DNA from: Lycocorax pyrrhopterus obiensis | Taxonomy: Eukaryota; Chordata; Aves; Passeriformes; Paradisaeidae | Direction of reading: 5' to 3' | DNA length: 64,000 nt | Assembly: GCA_014706295.1 (NCBI GenBank) | Contig: JACSVZ010000001.1 | Location: forward strand, 42,808,383 to 42,872,382 | Shown here: one piece after another, positions 36,142 to 49,019 of the stretch | Layout of the letters: each line of letters begins with the position of its first letter | How positions within the stretch are numbered: position 1 is the stretch's first letter | Notes under the pieces: model-generated | Databases searched by the model: none | Told to the model about the DNA's origin: nothing | The model's input: only the letters and a program-made list of their open reading frames with translations | Translations under genes and position numbers: made by a program

Positions 36142-39100
36142 CTGCTGAGACAAATAAGAAAATATAGTATGATGCGTGCCTTGTCACTACTGGCAACATA
36201 TTACAGCTAGAAAAAAATTTAAATATCCTCAGCACACAGACTGTCACAGTTTGGTTTCTAATTCTAATGTTACTGCCAAATTCAAAATCCTTTATAATTG
36301 CATCTAGAAACATGCACTACAATATATGGCTATTCATCGTTGAAAGCAGTTCTGAGGTCTTCCAGCTCTGAACAAAGCTGTTCTTGTAGAAATATATCTC
36401 AACAAACATTTGCAGACTGAAGTGAACAGTTTTGCAAGTCCCAGCAGTACCTAAAAGTCCACTGCTCACATCTTTCTTGGATTTGAAGAAAAAAGGAAAT
36501 AATTTAATGTAAAATTGCTTGTGTCTGGGTCCCAATATTATTGCAAAATAATGTATAACTCATGGAAGGTATGCAGCAAAATATAGTTGTTGCTATATAA
36601 AACCTCCACTTTGGCACAATTTAAACAGACTGTACAACATTGTAAGAAAAAATTCTAAAGCTAAATTTAAACAGGAACTCTTTCACTGAGTTCCCAGAAG
36701 AATATTTGTACTTTTTTTTTAACCAGGGTAAATATTTCTCCACCTCAAAACTGTACTTCTTGTGGAACAAGGATGTAATCACCCGTTATATTTCCTCTGC
36801 CTGGTTAAACATTGGAAGCAGAAGGTCTTGGAGACACAGTGAAATTTGGTAGCATTGTCAGCTGCTTGTATCTGCTATGCATACTTGTAGACTAACTGTC
36901 TTATCCCATATAATAACTTGTGGCATGCCACCATCAATCAAAATTAACAAGTCTAAATTCAGTGTTATTACATACAACAAATATTGACATTGTAATTACA
37001 CTGAGACTGAAAAAAGCTTCATATAAAGCAAAGTCAATATTTATGTAATTAGGTCAATACATATATAATTCAGAAGGTAAACTCTACTGCTGGAACAGCA
37101 GCATTAGAAAGAAGCTCAGCTCTACTGAGCTGATATATTGATTTACAGTCTGAGTTTCTGAATCAGTATTCATTGTTTAGATACTTATTTCCTTTCGGTA
37201 TCATTAGAAAAAATGAATAAACTAGTGAATTTTTTTTTTTATTATTATTCAAAGGGACTATAATGAAGTATAAATATTTTAGTCATGGTGTTATCTTCTT
37301 TGTTAAGCTGATTTAACAGAAGCTGCAGAGGACAGTCATTCTCAAGAAGAACAGCTTTTTTTGGTGCTTGCTTTAAAAGCACTCTTTTCTCTAAAAGCAG
37401 CTTGAAAGCTGCTTTTTGTGAACTCCTGCTCTATGTACTCAAATATCCTTCCTGCAGCCTTAAAAAGAAAGCATTAAGGGAAGAGTCAGCTAAAGTCAAA
37501 CATGCTGTCTGAAAAAACCTGCTGGATGCTTTCTGAAAAAAACCCGCTAGATTGAATTTGTCTTCTTTGCTGCTGTACTGAGCAGCATACCCTGCTATTT
37601 TGTGTGGATTTATTAATCCAGTTCTCTTGCCTGGAATTAGTGAAAATTAGCTGTATGAGTACAATGCAAGTAGACATGCAAGAAGGAAGAGTGACAACAC
37701 ATGTTGAGAAGAAGGGAATACAACATTTCCTCATTGTGGACATTCAGTAACCTGTCTAGAAAAACAGCAGTCACTCAATGCTTCACTGAAAATATTTTGA
37801 GAGGATCATCACTATCAAGGTATATCAAGGGTTTTTTTCAGGGAAGTTTTTTAAGTAGAACAAAAGCAAAATAAATTTGTTTGCATAATTTCTTCAGAGT
37901 TTTAGTGAGGTCTTCTCATATTTAAAAAGACTAATTTCAATAGACAGTGAAAAATTCAGCTCTCGCCTACACAACAAAGCAGTTCAGCAAGTGCTATAGG
38001 TACAGCAAAGTAGATTTTTCCCAGTGTATTTACAGATCCATTATCACAGTAGTGAAAGATATGGTCCTATGCAGGATATCAATTATAAAATCTAAATAAC
38101 ATAAAAAAGAAAAATATTCTTAGATCTTGCAGTTGAAGAAATAACTAGCTTCAGCTGAATGTGTTTTGAATCTGAAGACAATGTGACTAGATATTAATTA
38201 ATGACTGGACAGTCAGGTGTAATTTCTGCACCTGAAAATTTAACTTACAGTACTATGGAAAATAGAGATTTCTTTTGATGGGAATTTTTTTCTTTCCAGC
38301 CTCAGCTGGAAGCTGCAGACTTTGGAAGTTCCCATGAAAGCAGTGTTATAAAAAAATGTTCAAACCTACCAATGTATTTTCCTTTGATCAATCAAAATGC
38401 CATAAATCATTATATATAATCTCTGATCTTAAATGAATGCACCGTTAGAATTGTAGTGTAATTGTACAGCAAACCTGTCACCTATTCAGTCCTATAAGTC
38501 TATGCCACAACTTTGACTTTATTGAAATAAGAGGTCCAAAAAATATGCATAGATATCAACTGGTGAAAAAATCACTGAAGAGAAAACCACTCCTTTAAAA
38601 TAGCCTATTTGAACAGAACTGTGCTATGTTGCTGGGGTTTTTTAGGTAGTTCTAGTAAATATAACTATAGATTTAATTACTACACCTAGGCTATCCTTTC
38701 TATTTAAATTAGTAGGTTCTGTTGTTCATTATGCATCAGGATTTAAACATATATGCCACCGTTCATGTATCATACTCAGTAATACTTGGATATGAGAGCT
38801 ATTCAATCGTTTGTGGCAGAATAGACCAGAAATAAAGCAAACTTCTTTGGTTTTAGTCTCCTCACATGTCTGAAGCTGGAATTATGTTACAGAAAAGGCA
38901 TTTAAGTTTCCCAGGTATTTCAAATTATCTCTGATAACTGTCTAGTTTAGTATTAAAATCATACTAGAACTAATATTTTAACTGGAAAAATGGTAAAATT
39001 CAGAAGTCTCATCTGAGATTCAGAGGGATTTTTTCTGATGAAATTTATAATTTCAGCAGAGCAGAAGATAAATAGCTTGGGAATTAAAACCCAAATATCA

Positions 39101-39567
39101 TGTTTGCATAAGTCTACATAAAGCAAAGCTGACAAGTATCACATACATGTCCCCAGTATGAGCTCTGAAACTCTGTAAATAGCTGCAATTTAAAGTATTG
39201 TCCTGCTCTGGTTTAGAAAAGAATAAGCAGCAAAAGAATTTCAGCAAACATTGTGTTTAATATTACAGCATCTCATTATATTATAACAGCTGCAGAGTAT
39301 TTCTAAAGCTTTTTAACGTGTTCTAAACATATTTAAACTTGTGAGAGGTAATGGTATTGGCAGCTTTGACAGCTGACCTGTTGTGTTCTTCAGAATACCT
39401 ACAGCAACAATACAATTTCCTGCCAATAATCCACAAGAGTGTTTAGCCTTGATTTGAAAAGTCAAACCTATAGTCATGGGAGGTTTTTATTTGACACAGA
39501 AGTTTTCTGCTGAGGTTGTCAAAATATTACAAAAACAGGCTGTGACTTTGGAGCAATAGATGCTTAC
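36142..39567. other. AT-rich single-copy stretch (possible intron)
   Basis: No repeat family was recognised. There is a perfect 11-bp inverted repeat at 37393-37416 and a short direct duplication at about 37509-37556. It would be an intron if the minus-strand exon model is right. Confidence 0.45.
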
Positions 39568-39622
39568 CTACCAAGGGCCATGCTGGGAATTTAATAATTG
39601 TAATGGTTTTAAATGGAACATC
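39568..39622 (-). other. Candidate small internal exon
   Basis: On the minus strand, the donor TAG|GTAAGC is good (GT at 39567-39566) and a T-rich acceptor ends in CAAAG before 39622. The 55 bases read DVPFKTITII and on to AWPLV in one frame. The exon starts in phase 0 and ends after the first base of a codon, which fits the start phase of the last exon at 36141. The acceptor was picked partly because it fits the phase; other AGs nearby would give a longer exon. Confidence 0.18.
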
Positions 39623-41176
39623 CTTTGACAGTGGCCTATTTTGAAGCCAAACCAGAAAGTGTTTGTGTGAGAGTAGTCTAACCTTAACCGCCTTTCTGTA
39701 TTATCGTCTGTCTGCTGAGCAACATATAGCAGAACTAACATGGGTTTTCAAGGGAAACTGAAGGTGCTAAATGAGCTTCTGTCAACATCACCTTGGACAC
39801 AAACCCAGACAAAGATTTAGAGAAGAGGAAGAACTGGATTTCTCTATGTGTAACATTCTTATGATGTTCTGGAGGATTCAAAATACAGCCTTTATGGATT
39901 CAGAATTTCCTACAAGCCTCAAATATGAGGAAAAGTTTTATTTTTAAAGGATGGGACAGTATTTCAGATGTAAAAGAAATGTGGAATATTGCTTTTAAAA
40001 GACAGCACTGTGAAGTTGTAGGGAAAATTCTTCTTAGAAGAAAAAGTAATTATTTAAATCACATGTAATGGAAATTTCAGGATCTTTTAAAACATGAACT
40101 GTGGAGTAAAACACTGATAATTAGCTGAAGTTCTGTCCCTAAATTTTTGAGAAGGATCATGAGGGGGCATTAATTTATTTTAACAAAAAAAAAAAAAAAG
40201 GAGAAAAATAAATATTTACTTTGTATTACCTTGCATTTTCTTTTCATAAATTAAAATGACATATTAGTTCCCAAAACTTTTTATTTGATCGGCCAATATA
40301 TTGCCATCTGGAACTTTTCAAGCTTCTAATGAATGTCTCTTCCTTTTATTTCACTGGAGTTTTTTTGCCAGGTTTTATTCCTAAGTACCCAATATCATGA
40401 AAATGTTTCAAAACTAAACTAAATATAACTAACTCACAGATAACTAAATCACAGAGTTGTACTTAAATACCTCAGAAATACTTCAGTTTATGCATAGTGG
40501 TTCCTATGAAAACCTCCATTTTCTACTTTAAAAGATATTTATATACTGTTCTACTGAACAGTAGCTCTATGTGACAAAAAAAAAATACTGAATATATGTG
40601 AGATCATTCTCCAGCTAGTGTATTTAAGCCAGTACTCTTAAACATGTCACAAAATACTTATGAGTATCCAGAGCTTGGAAATGAAAGTAGAAACAATGGA
40701 CCACCCCTATTATTATTATTCAAACACTCTTCCATGTGAGGTTCATGTAATGTTGGCCATGAAGTCTTAATGAGGGGAGGAAAAGATGTGTGAAAACTCT
40801 CTTACAAAGGCTACATAGAAAAGGACTAATTTCTGGAGGCCGCTTTCATGTCTTTATGACTGCATCTATACTTGGATGTCCCTAAAAGGAAAACATATTC
40901 TATATGCCCTTTTTATAGTACACATAGAACAGTGTGTGTATTCACCCTCTTCAGGAAATATGTTTTTATAATTTAATGCAACTTTTGCCCTCACCATTAC
41001 ACAATTTAAGTGAAATGGAAAAGAGCAGTGTCATTGGAATGGATGATTGCAGAGGTTCCTCCCTCAACAATTCAGTGATTCTATAAATGTTAAATATTTC
41101 ACAATTCAGCACTCGTCATGAACAAACAAACAAAACCCCCCACTACTAACACATAGTACAGAGGGAATGAACTTAC

Positions 41177-41252
41177 ATTGCTTTGCCATTCTTTGACTAC
41201 ATAGTGAGAGATATATGAAATATTTCTGCTGAGAATTGAGTCAGGAATCAAC
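41177..41252 (-). other. Candidate small internal exon
   Basis: A minus-strand acceptor CTTCTCTACTAG ends at 41253 and the donor AAT|GTAAGT is strong (GT at 41176-41175). Between them lie 25 full codons reading LIPDSILSRN to VVKEWQSN, with an NIS glycosylation motif. It starts with the third base of a codon and ends on a codon boundary, so it joins in phase both to the candidate exon before it (42952-43049) and to the one after it (39568-39622). No domain is recognised. Confidence 0.2.
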
Positions 41253-42951
41253 CTAGTAGAGAAGAGTATCTCTGCTTTCTTTTGTATGGTTTTCATTTAA
41301 TGAAGGAGAAATTAACAGTTGATCCACAGAGGCTAAAGGAATGTCACAATTTTCAAGCATTTTTCCAATGAAACTTTGGGGATCTTTAGATTTTAATTTT
41401 AAATCAAAATAAATTATATAGCATTACCCATATGTTTGCCATATATGAATTATAAATCAGCTTACTCAGGTGAATTTCTTAATACTTCAAACTTGCTTTT
41501 TAGTGAGGCTTCATTTGCTACAAGATTTATGACAGAAGAACAGAGGATTCAACTTTATTAATTTAGAACAAATGAGAATTTTTTGTTATGCAATCTACTA
41601 TTACATGAGCATAAACTTAAGTGTTGCCCTATCAATGCCGTATCAATGAAACCAATGAATTACACAGAAAACAGCCTTCACTTACAATAAAATTGCATGA
41701 TCTAAAATGGTGTTTGTTCCTATCAACTTGTGTCTTTCTGTTAGGTCTAAAATCTTAATTTGGGTACAGTCTCATTGCATCAAATGTTTGAAACCAAAAT
41801 TAATACATTTTGACTAAACAGTAATGTCTCTGCTTCATCATTTGTGTCTGCCTGTGATGGTTGCCTGATGTTTTGAGGTGGAAGGAAAATAAATACAGTG
41901 AAAAATTAAAATAATCAGCCCATTGAGACCCCTAACTTACAGCATCCAGTGATTAATGTGTATCTTGGACCACAGGGAAGTTGATTATCTTCATAAAGTG
42001 GAGTGAATGAGTCTCATAAAGTCTTCTACAGCCACTTTGCCTTATGCAAGAAGGAACCAAACCAAAAGCAATGAAAACCGAAAATTAAAAGAAAACCCAA
42101 CAAGCTAAAAACATGCTTACACTTTCTCTCTTGTATGAGATCACTTTTAAATATGAAGGCAAGAGTCCTTAAAATACATCCATTAAAAAACAATTCAGTA
42201 TACTCCTTTTAAAATCACACATGAGCTCGAAATTTGGCAGAGCAAAATTTTGTCTGTTCACTGTGTTGTTTACATGGTTCAGTTTGTGTCAGAAATGTTA
42301 AGCGAGTGTGAGCACTGCCCCGAATGCAGCATAAAGTAGCAGTATGTTGATGCTGAAGTGATGAGCTTAAGAAGATAAGAAGAGATGGTGTGTGAGGTGT
42401 AAATAATTCTGCTTAGTTCTTGGTATGTGTAGAGTCTACATTTACACCTTGGGTACATTTGGTTAAACACAGCTGCCTTACAGACATTTTAGGTGTAGGG
42501 AAGAGAGGCATCACATTTGCCATACAGCTGCTTGTCCAAAAGCAGCCTGATTCTTATAAAATCCTTTAGGGATGTCTTGGACATCTTAGAGACTTTTGAC
42601 CCTTCTATTTAGACAACTGAATCAAAATTAGTTACAGCAGCTTGCATTACAGTGAATCAATGACTGAAGAATGCAGAGGGAGGAGGTGGAATACTCAGAT
42701 GTAGATATTTGTTCTGAATTTGGACAGACAAACCCTACACTTGGTCATATATCAGGTTCAACACTGAGTGACCAGTGAATGTTTTCCAATATGTCCCCTA
42801 CCATCATGCTTAATATCTTTGATGGAAACCTAAAACTAAATGTTGAATTATGTAGCTGTGGCAAATGGATTGCATTTTAGAAATTCTAGGTAGGAAAATA
42901 AAAAGTAAATAATAAAAAAGTGAAATATTGATCAAGTTCATATTTTCTCAC

Positions 42952-43049
42952 CTGTAGTAGTATATTTTCAGTTTTATACCTAAACCTCTGCCTTTAATCA
43001 ACTTTGGTTTCAGTATCTGGTGTTGAAGGGCAGGATCAAGGGCTGCATA
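42952..43049 (-). other. Candidate internal exon
   Basis: A minus-strand acceptor, TATTTTCATGGCAG, lies before 43049 and the donor TACAG|GTGAGAA is good (GT at 42951-42950). The 98 bases are open for 32 codons (YAALDPALQH to KLKIYYY) and end two bases into a codon; the next candidate exon supplies the third base, giving Arg. A better-supported exon before it was not found: nearby minus-strand ORFs at 43371-43685 and 43846-44037 do not join to it in phase. Confidence 0.18.
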
Positions 43050-45260
43050 CTGCCATGAAAATAGTCAATACCTGATGTGTGCAAACATTTATGAGAAGCC
43101 AGTACTTCATGAGAGTGTTTCCTGTTAAAGTACAGACAGCGTCACTGCAGCTACATTTACATAGTTAAATATGTGTCCCAGAAGGAGATCCTTCAGGCAA
43201 AGTGGTGTTGAGTGGCTTATGCCTGCTGTGCCCAGGGACAACAATACCTAGAAGAAATTGCTAAACAAATCTCTACTACATGGTACAATGCCTTGCATCT
43301 CTTTTGAGCCACAAACAGTGAACCCCCAGGCTCAGAGATCCAGTTATCATTTTGTTTGTTTGTTTTTAGTTCAAAGTGTCCGAAATAAATATGAGGGCTG
43401 TGCTGCAACCCACCAGGTGGTATTTTTATAACATGAAACTGAAGGAACGCATTGCAAGATCTGGGATATAATGTCCAGGCATGGGAAAGTGTTTTGAAAA
43501 TAAAAAGCCTGCTGTTGAGGGACTCTGTAGGGCAGAGAAACCCAAGCATTCAAACGTCTGGTTTGTGTTGCCTTTTGGAAGCAGCCCTTAGAATGAATTA
43601 TCCACAGAACTTTTAAGTTTATTTTGGAGTGACCGAGATAATTCTCCTTAATGTTCAGCCATGGAGTGAACAAACGTCCATGCAATGTGGGTAAGAAGAA
43701 CTGAAACCAGGAGACAACTCACAAGCTTGACAACGTAGACGTGGCCAGTGAAATCACTTAAATTTGGGGTGTTGCTTAGTATCATTGGAAGGTTCTAGAA
43801 TGTGATATAAAACCTAGCAGCAAATTCCCAATGTCTTCAGAAGTCTCACCCCTGCAATTGGCCAGTCATTTCTTTCATTGAAATGCAATAATTGCTTGAG
43901 TTTTCATGGCTGTTCCTAAGAAAAGTAGCCCATGAAATCTGTTTCAGATCCCAAAGAGAGCTCTGAGTTTGAGTACCAAAAAGCTGAACCTGAGCTGTAT
44001 GCCTCAAGGTGGTGCAGAACAGAGAGATCATACTCACTTAGAAGCCAAGCCACTGCATAAACACTGAAGAAATTTTCTGTCATATGTAACAGGTACTTAT
44101 TTGGAGGAAATAATTTGATCTAAAATCCTCCCTCTTTTACTTTTACTTTTACAACAATCATTGTAGTAATACACAAACCAACACAAATAGCAATTTTAAC
44201 TGTACAGGGAATATCAAAATGCAAGTAATCTCATGTACAAACAAAGGAATAGTATTACTGTTATTGTAAGAAACCAATTAAGAAACCTGCCTAATGGTAT
44301 TAGCTAAGAAAATTCTGCATGGTTAAAAATATATTAGGAAATGAATCCAACATTTCATGTTTTACTGCGCATATTTTATGAAATCTGTATACACAAGAAA
44401 TAGAGTGTAACCAATGATCTTTACATAAGTCTGGCAAGTCATTTTAACTGAAAGAGCAGCAGACATTAAGTCTCTAGTCCAGTATTTGAAAGTTTTCTTT
44501 CAAAGATGACAGTGGCATTTGTTTCACATTATACATTAATGAACTCAGTATTTCCATTGAGAAAACAAAGCTTTTATGAGTTAATGTAACACAAACAAAT
44601 GGTGTCACAAACCAAAACATTTCCATTTGTTTCACATTCTTAAGAATCAAAAAGTGATAACATTATTTGTTGAAATAGCTAATATGTACTTTTTTTTACT
44701 TGTAGGTCAGTTTTAGCATAAATAGCATTTATATCTTAAAACTATATTGCTTAAATAGCAAGTATTAGGTGTCTAAAAGACTTGGGTTTATTTTCCATAC
44801 AGACACCAAACATAACTATGTCTGAGGTAGAGAGAACCACAGTAACCTTTATTAGATCTATTCCTATTGCCTTCTTGGGCAATAGCTTCTAAATCCATGT
44901 TCATTATAAGACATGTTCATTATAACATCAAGGCTCTAGGGTGCTGGAATCAGCATTGCCAATAACGCCTGTTTTAAATGAAGAAATCCATCTTTTCAAT
45001 CCTTTTCACTATTGAAGGAGTTTTAACCTTTATCATTAACCTATGCAAAAGCTTTGTAATCAATACAAAATTAAAATACGGCTGAAGTCCCATAAATCAG
45101 ACTGTGTAAAAGTAAGCAAATTCTTCATTCTCTGAATTTTCATCTGATTAGTACTAGTTTCCTTCCTATGAGTCAGATGTCCAGATGTCCTATATAAATT
45201 ACTGTCCTTTGAAACAGTTTACCCATTATTCTTCTATTTTTTTTTTTCATTTTGCTGCAG
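43050..45260. other. AT-rich stretch with unassigned minus-strand ORFs
   Basis: Minus-strand ORFs at 43217-43549, 43371-43685 and 43846-44037 sit beside plausible splice sites, but they overlap one another and do not give one consistent gene. No repeat was recognised. Confidence 0.4.
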
Positions 45261-45383
45261 GAGACTTATAATCAACAATTCTGGTTTATACAAAACTACC
45301 ATATAGAAGAAAGAGATGAATTTGAACTGAAACTCCTGAAATTAATGTGTGAACTTGGGCTGAGGAAGAATGTTACCAGTTAG
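45261..45383 (+). other. Candidate last coding exon with strong acceptor
   Basis: A 40-base T-rich tract ends in TTTTGCTGCAG at 45260. The following 40 codons are open and end in TAG at 45381-45383. The peptide starts ETYNQQFWFI and continues with a charged, helix-like part (EERDEFELKLLKLMCELGL). It is hydrophilic and has no membrane segment. No protein is recognised and no plus-strand partner exon was found nearby. The acceptor is among the best in the window, but forty open codons are not unusual by chance. Confidence 0.22.
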
Positions 45384-45822
45384 GGTCATTAAAAAATGAA
45401 ATGTGTTTCAACTTTTTTTTAATCATTCAGATTCCCCTGATTTATGGCCCAATTTCACTGTAGCAGTTCATTATTCTACTGTTTGTCTGGATGCTGTTTC
45501 TAAAATGAAAGTAGCAAAAAAAAAATCACATTTTTGTGGAAAATAAATCTGGCCTGATATAATTTCCATTGTCAAGATGTTAAGTAACTTGGTAGTTTTT
45601 TTCAGGTCAGTCTACCTAGAATTCCAATCATTCCACTCTCTGTTAAAAGAAACACAGCCTGTAGATTATCTTAATCCCCAAAATACTGATACATTAAATA
45701 GTTCTTAAGTTTTGCTCAGAAGCAAATTTAATGACGTATTTCTACATTTTAAAACTATTTAAGGGGGAACTTCTTACAGTCATTTCCTTATCATGCCTGC
45801 AGGTGGGAGATATTAAACTCAC

Positions 45823-45961
45823 CTGTTGCCATGTAGTGGCACATTTAAGACCTGCCTTGTGAACCTGTTCCCAAAGGTGAGTGATCAGATCTGTGATTTT
45901 TCTTGATGAGTTGGTTTTACTGTATCTTGATCTTAATTTTAGAACCACCCCACAGTGCGAT
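45823..45961 (-). other. Candidate internal exon with strong splice sites
   Basis: Minus strand. A pyrimidine-rich acceptor (CGTCCTTCTTCCTCTTGCTGGCACATAGCAG, on plus just above 45961) and a near-consensus donor, CAACAG|GTGAGTTT (GT at 45822-45821), enclose 46 open codons plus one base. The peptide contains SHCGVVLKLRSRYS and ends KCATTWQQ. It starts in phase 2 and ends in phase 0. A second acceptor three bases upstream would add one residue, as at NAGNAG sites. No domain is recognised. Of the internal exon candidates this has the best pair of sites, but I could not link it to its neighbours. Confidence 0.25.
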
Positions 45962-45983
45962 CTGCTATGTGCCAGCAAGAGGA

Positions 45984-47757
45984 AGAAGGACGATGCTGTT
46001 ACAATTTGGAAAAGAACTTAAGCTGTCAGCTAATCATAACATTGTAATGCACCCAGAAACAGACTGAGAAAATGTAAAATCTGCTGTTGATATCTGACTC
46101 AATCCCACATCAAAGACTGGATTACTGATGAAAAAGGAAGTGTGGAGCAGTAAAGAAAGTAGGTGTCCTTGTCTCCATTCCTTCGCTGTAAACAAAAGCA
46201 CAGCTTGTTTCCTTATAAATAAAAATGCAACACAGAGATTCTATTCCGTTGCTGCTTTCTCTTCCTCTCTAGGTTTACTTTTGGTTCCACAAGTTTTAGC
46301 TCAGCTACTGTGTTGAAAACATATCAAAAGCATAGGACTGAAAAGAGTCAGTTTTCCAATGTCTTCTTAGAAATGCGTTTTCTAATCAGATTATGAAGTT
46401 TTAAAACCCACAGTTTTTCACAGAAATTTTTTCCTCTCTGATTTTCATTTCAGAGACAGTTCTTTCTGGCAGAGCATTTCAATTTCTTTCAGGCAAGATG
46501 AATGCCAGTGATAAATTCCGTGGTGCTTACTGACGAATATTGCTCTGCATCCCTCAGTGTGTTTAGTGTTTTGAAATGCCATAGAAAGACTTGTGTCTCA
46601 GTGCATCCCACAAGTACAGGATCTTTGATCTGAAGTCACTAAACATAAATAGTTAAACATCAAAATATGTGTCTTCTGTAAGTTCAGAGATAACCACTGG
46701 GCGATTCAAAGAACAAGCCTGGTATCTCCAGCAGTTTTACCTATCCCTAGGAAAGCTGGCCTTGCAGAATTCATATCAATATGCAGGTTTCACACAAATA
46801 TACAGCTCCAATTCAGCAGCACATGAATAGTGCTGCTTCTGTTTTGCTCCCAAGCATCCATCCCTGAACAGAAAATAACTTCTGATCACCCCATGCTCCC
46901 ACAGCCTAGCAAGGCTGACCATTGACTTAATTGGCTGTGGTTGGCTGACTGGACAAAAGTAGTTGCTAACAAAAGCAAGATATCAGTCTCCAGGCTAGCA
47001 ACAATGCGAGTAATATAATATCAGGTCTAAAGAGAACATGTGGCAAAGAAGAAAAGAAATATTGAGGGAAAAAGATTATTTATTTGTTTCCCATATTGGT
47101 TGTGTGGACATTTGGGAAGCCAAAATAAAAAGAAAACCTATATGGCTTCAAGAGTTTCTTCTTAACAGTACGTAAGCCATGCCTGATCCTTTCTTCTAAC
47201 CGAGTGCCCATCTATGTTAACTTACTTAATTAACCTAAATATAAACAAAGAAACAGAACTGCTATCTCTGGTTAATTTGATAATTTAGATATATTTTCAA
47301 AACAGGATTTTAGCCACAACACAGCTCTTCAAAGAGAACAGGAGTACAGATGGATGAGAAACAGCTAACTTTCACAGTTTAAGATTTTAGCCTGAAGATA
47401 TTGATCCAAGAGAGAAAGAATTGAGTAAATAATGGATGAGGGTTGAAAAGCAGAGAGAAGAGAGAAAGGTGACCTCTATTTAAAGTAATGCTGTGTGGAC
47501 TGTAAGTTAAAGACACTATAAGTTTGCACTTAAGTTGAGCTGTACCATTGTCAGTGAAAAGATATGTCAAAGCACTAAAAATGCTTTTTCCATGCATGGG
47601 TGAGTCGTGGGAACTGAGGGGATACACTGCATCAGCAGACCAAGACCACCTCCTCCACCACACTCCTGTTTCCTGTGAGGATCAGCATGGGGCAAAAGAA
47701 GGGGAGATGATAACAGTGACCTTGGCACACAACATATTCATCTTTTTCTTCTTGTAG
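45984..47757. other. AT-rich stretch, nothing firmly recognised
   Basis: Another strong plus-strand acceptor (CTTTCTCTTCCTCTCTAG ending at 46271) is followed by only 14 open codons. No repeat family was recognised. Confidence 0.45.
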
Positions 47758-47915
47758 ATGAAGAGAAGGAAGATTGGATTCAGATCCCACAGACAGTGAA
47801 GCAGAGAAAGTTTTGCCAGAAGCCTGTACCCAAAAGCCTGCAAATGTATGCCAGACTACGTGAGAACAATAATTCACATCCCAGAGTGTGTTATCCAGAG
47901 GTTTTTTTAAGATGA
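47758..47915 (+). other. Candidate last coding exon, basic peptide
   Basis: TTCATCTTTTTCTTCTTGTAG is a strong acceptor ending at 47757. From 47760 the frame reads openly for 51 codons (EEKEDWIQIPQT, then KQRKFCQKPV, then YARLRENNN) to a TGA at 47913-47915. The peptide is basic and hydrophilic, with no signal or membrane segment. Codons look protein-like rather than T-rich, but no homology is apparent and no upstream exon could be joined to it. Confidence 0.2.
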
Positions 47916-49019
47916 TGTGCCTAGCTTAGCAGAAGTGTCATTTCTTGGGAATTAGTAGGGAGGGGAATCATTCTGCAGAGTAAAGCCTGGATATGAGTCA
48001 GCTTAAAGCATGATAGCTCTTTGTGCCCTGAAACTGCTTCTGTTTTTAAATAGTCTTCTTCCAGAAAAAGGAAGCTGAATAACAAGATGACTGCTTTGCA
48101 GACCACCACAGCTTTGCTTTTCAGTCTGACACCAAGGATTTGTGGTTTTATGGAGAGATTAAAGGTCATCGCATAGGTTTGGGTGATTGTTCAGAATGGA
48201 CAAAGCAAAACCTGGTTCAAATTACACTCATTTCTAGCAGTACAGACAGTCCTGAAGTAAGGTATCTTCTCAGGGCAATTGGCTCTTTCTCTGTTGAGGA
48301 ACTCCAAATGGCAGCTCTGAAGAAAATTAGCATGTGTGTAAGGTTAAGAATTATAGTGCCTGGATCCTAAAGCAAAAAAAATATAAGTTCACTCTACAGT
48401 GAAAAAAGCCTACATCTTAGAAAAAGTGAATTAATTGCCTAGATCTCTTGCACACTCAAGTGTTAAAATAATTCCTTTTTTACTCTAAAGCACTTGATAT
48501 TGGGAAGTTAGATTTAGCCAAGTTAAGTGGTTCTGGTTTTATTTTACCAATTCTATGCATATATTTAAAAGGTTTTGGCAAATTTGGCCACAACTTAAGG
48601 TGAAGCAGCAATGGAAACATTAAGAAAAGTAGACTACTGAACTACTATCATCAACAGTGTAAGAAAACCAAGACTAAACTTACACAAACTAGATATTTGG
48701 CATAAAAAGATGGAAATAATTACATGGCTAAAGAGGCAGAATTGAAACAAATGCATGAATGCATTCAAAACCTAATGCAAGTTAAACAATAAAGGAAATT
48801 CTCCAAAAATAGTTCAGCAGAATAAGCAGATGAATTAAACTGCTGAAAATGCAGACTGTAGGTTTTTAATAAGTCAATAAAACTAGAAGTCTGGGAATGT
48901 CATGTAAGCTTAAATGGTAATCATGACATCTCTTCCCTTGTGGTATGCCCTCTTCCTCTGTGCCCCGTCTTTTTCCTTCAGTCTCATGGATGAGTTATAT
49001 CGTGTCATGCTTCTTCTTC
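47916..49019. other. AT-rich stretch, nothing recognised
   Basis: No gene or repeat family was recognised. Confidence 0.45.

Noticed and set aside
43846..44037. Minus-strand ORF between a possible acceptor and a GTGAGA donor
   Set aside because: The translation looks partly protein-like, but the exon does not join in phase to the candidate at 42952-43049, and the overlapping ORFs at 43371-43685 and 43217-43549 give no single consistent model.
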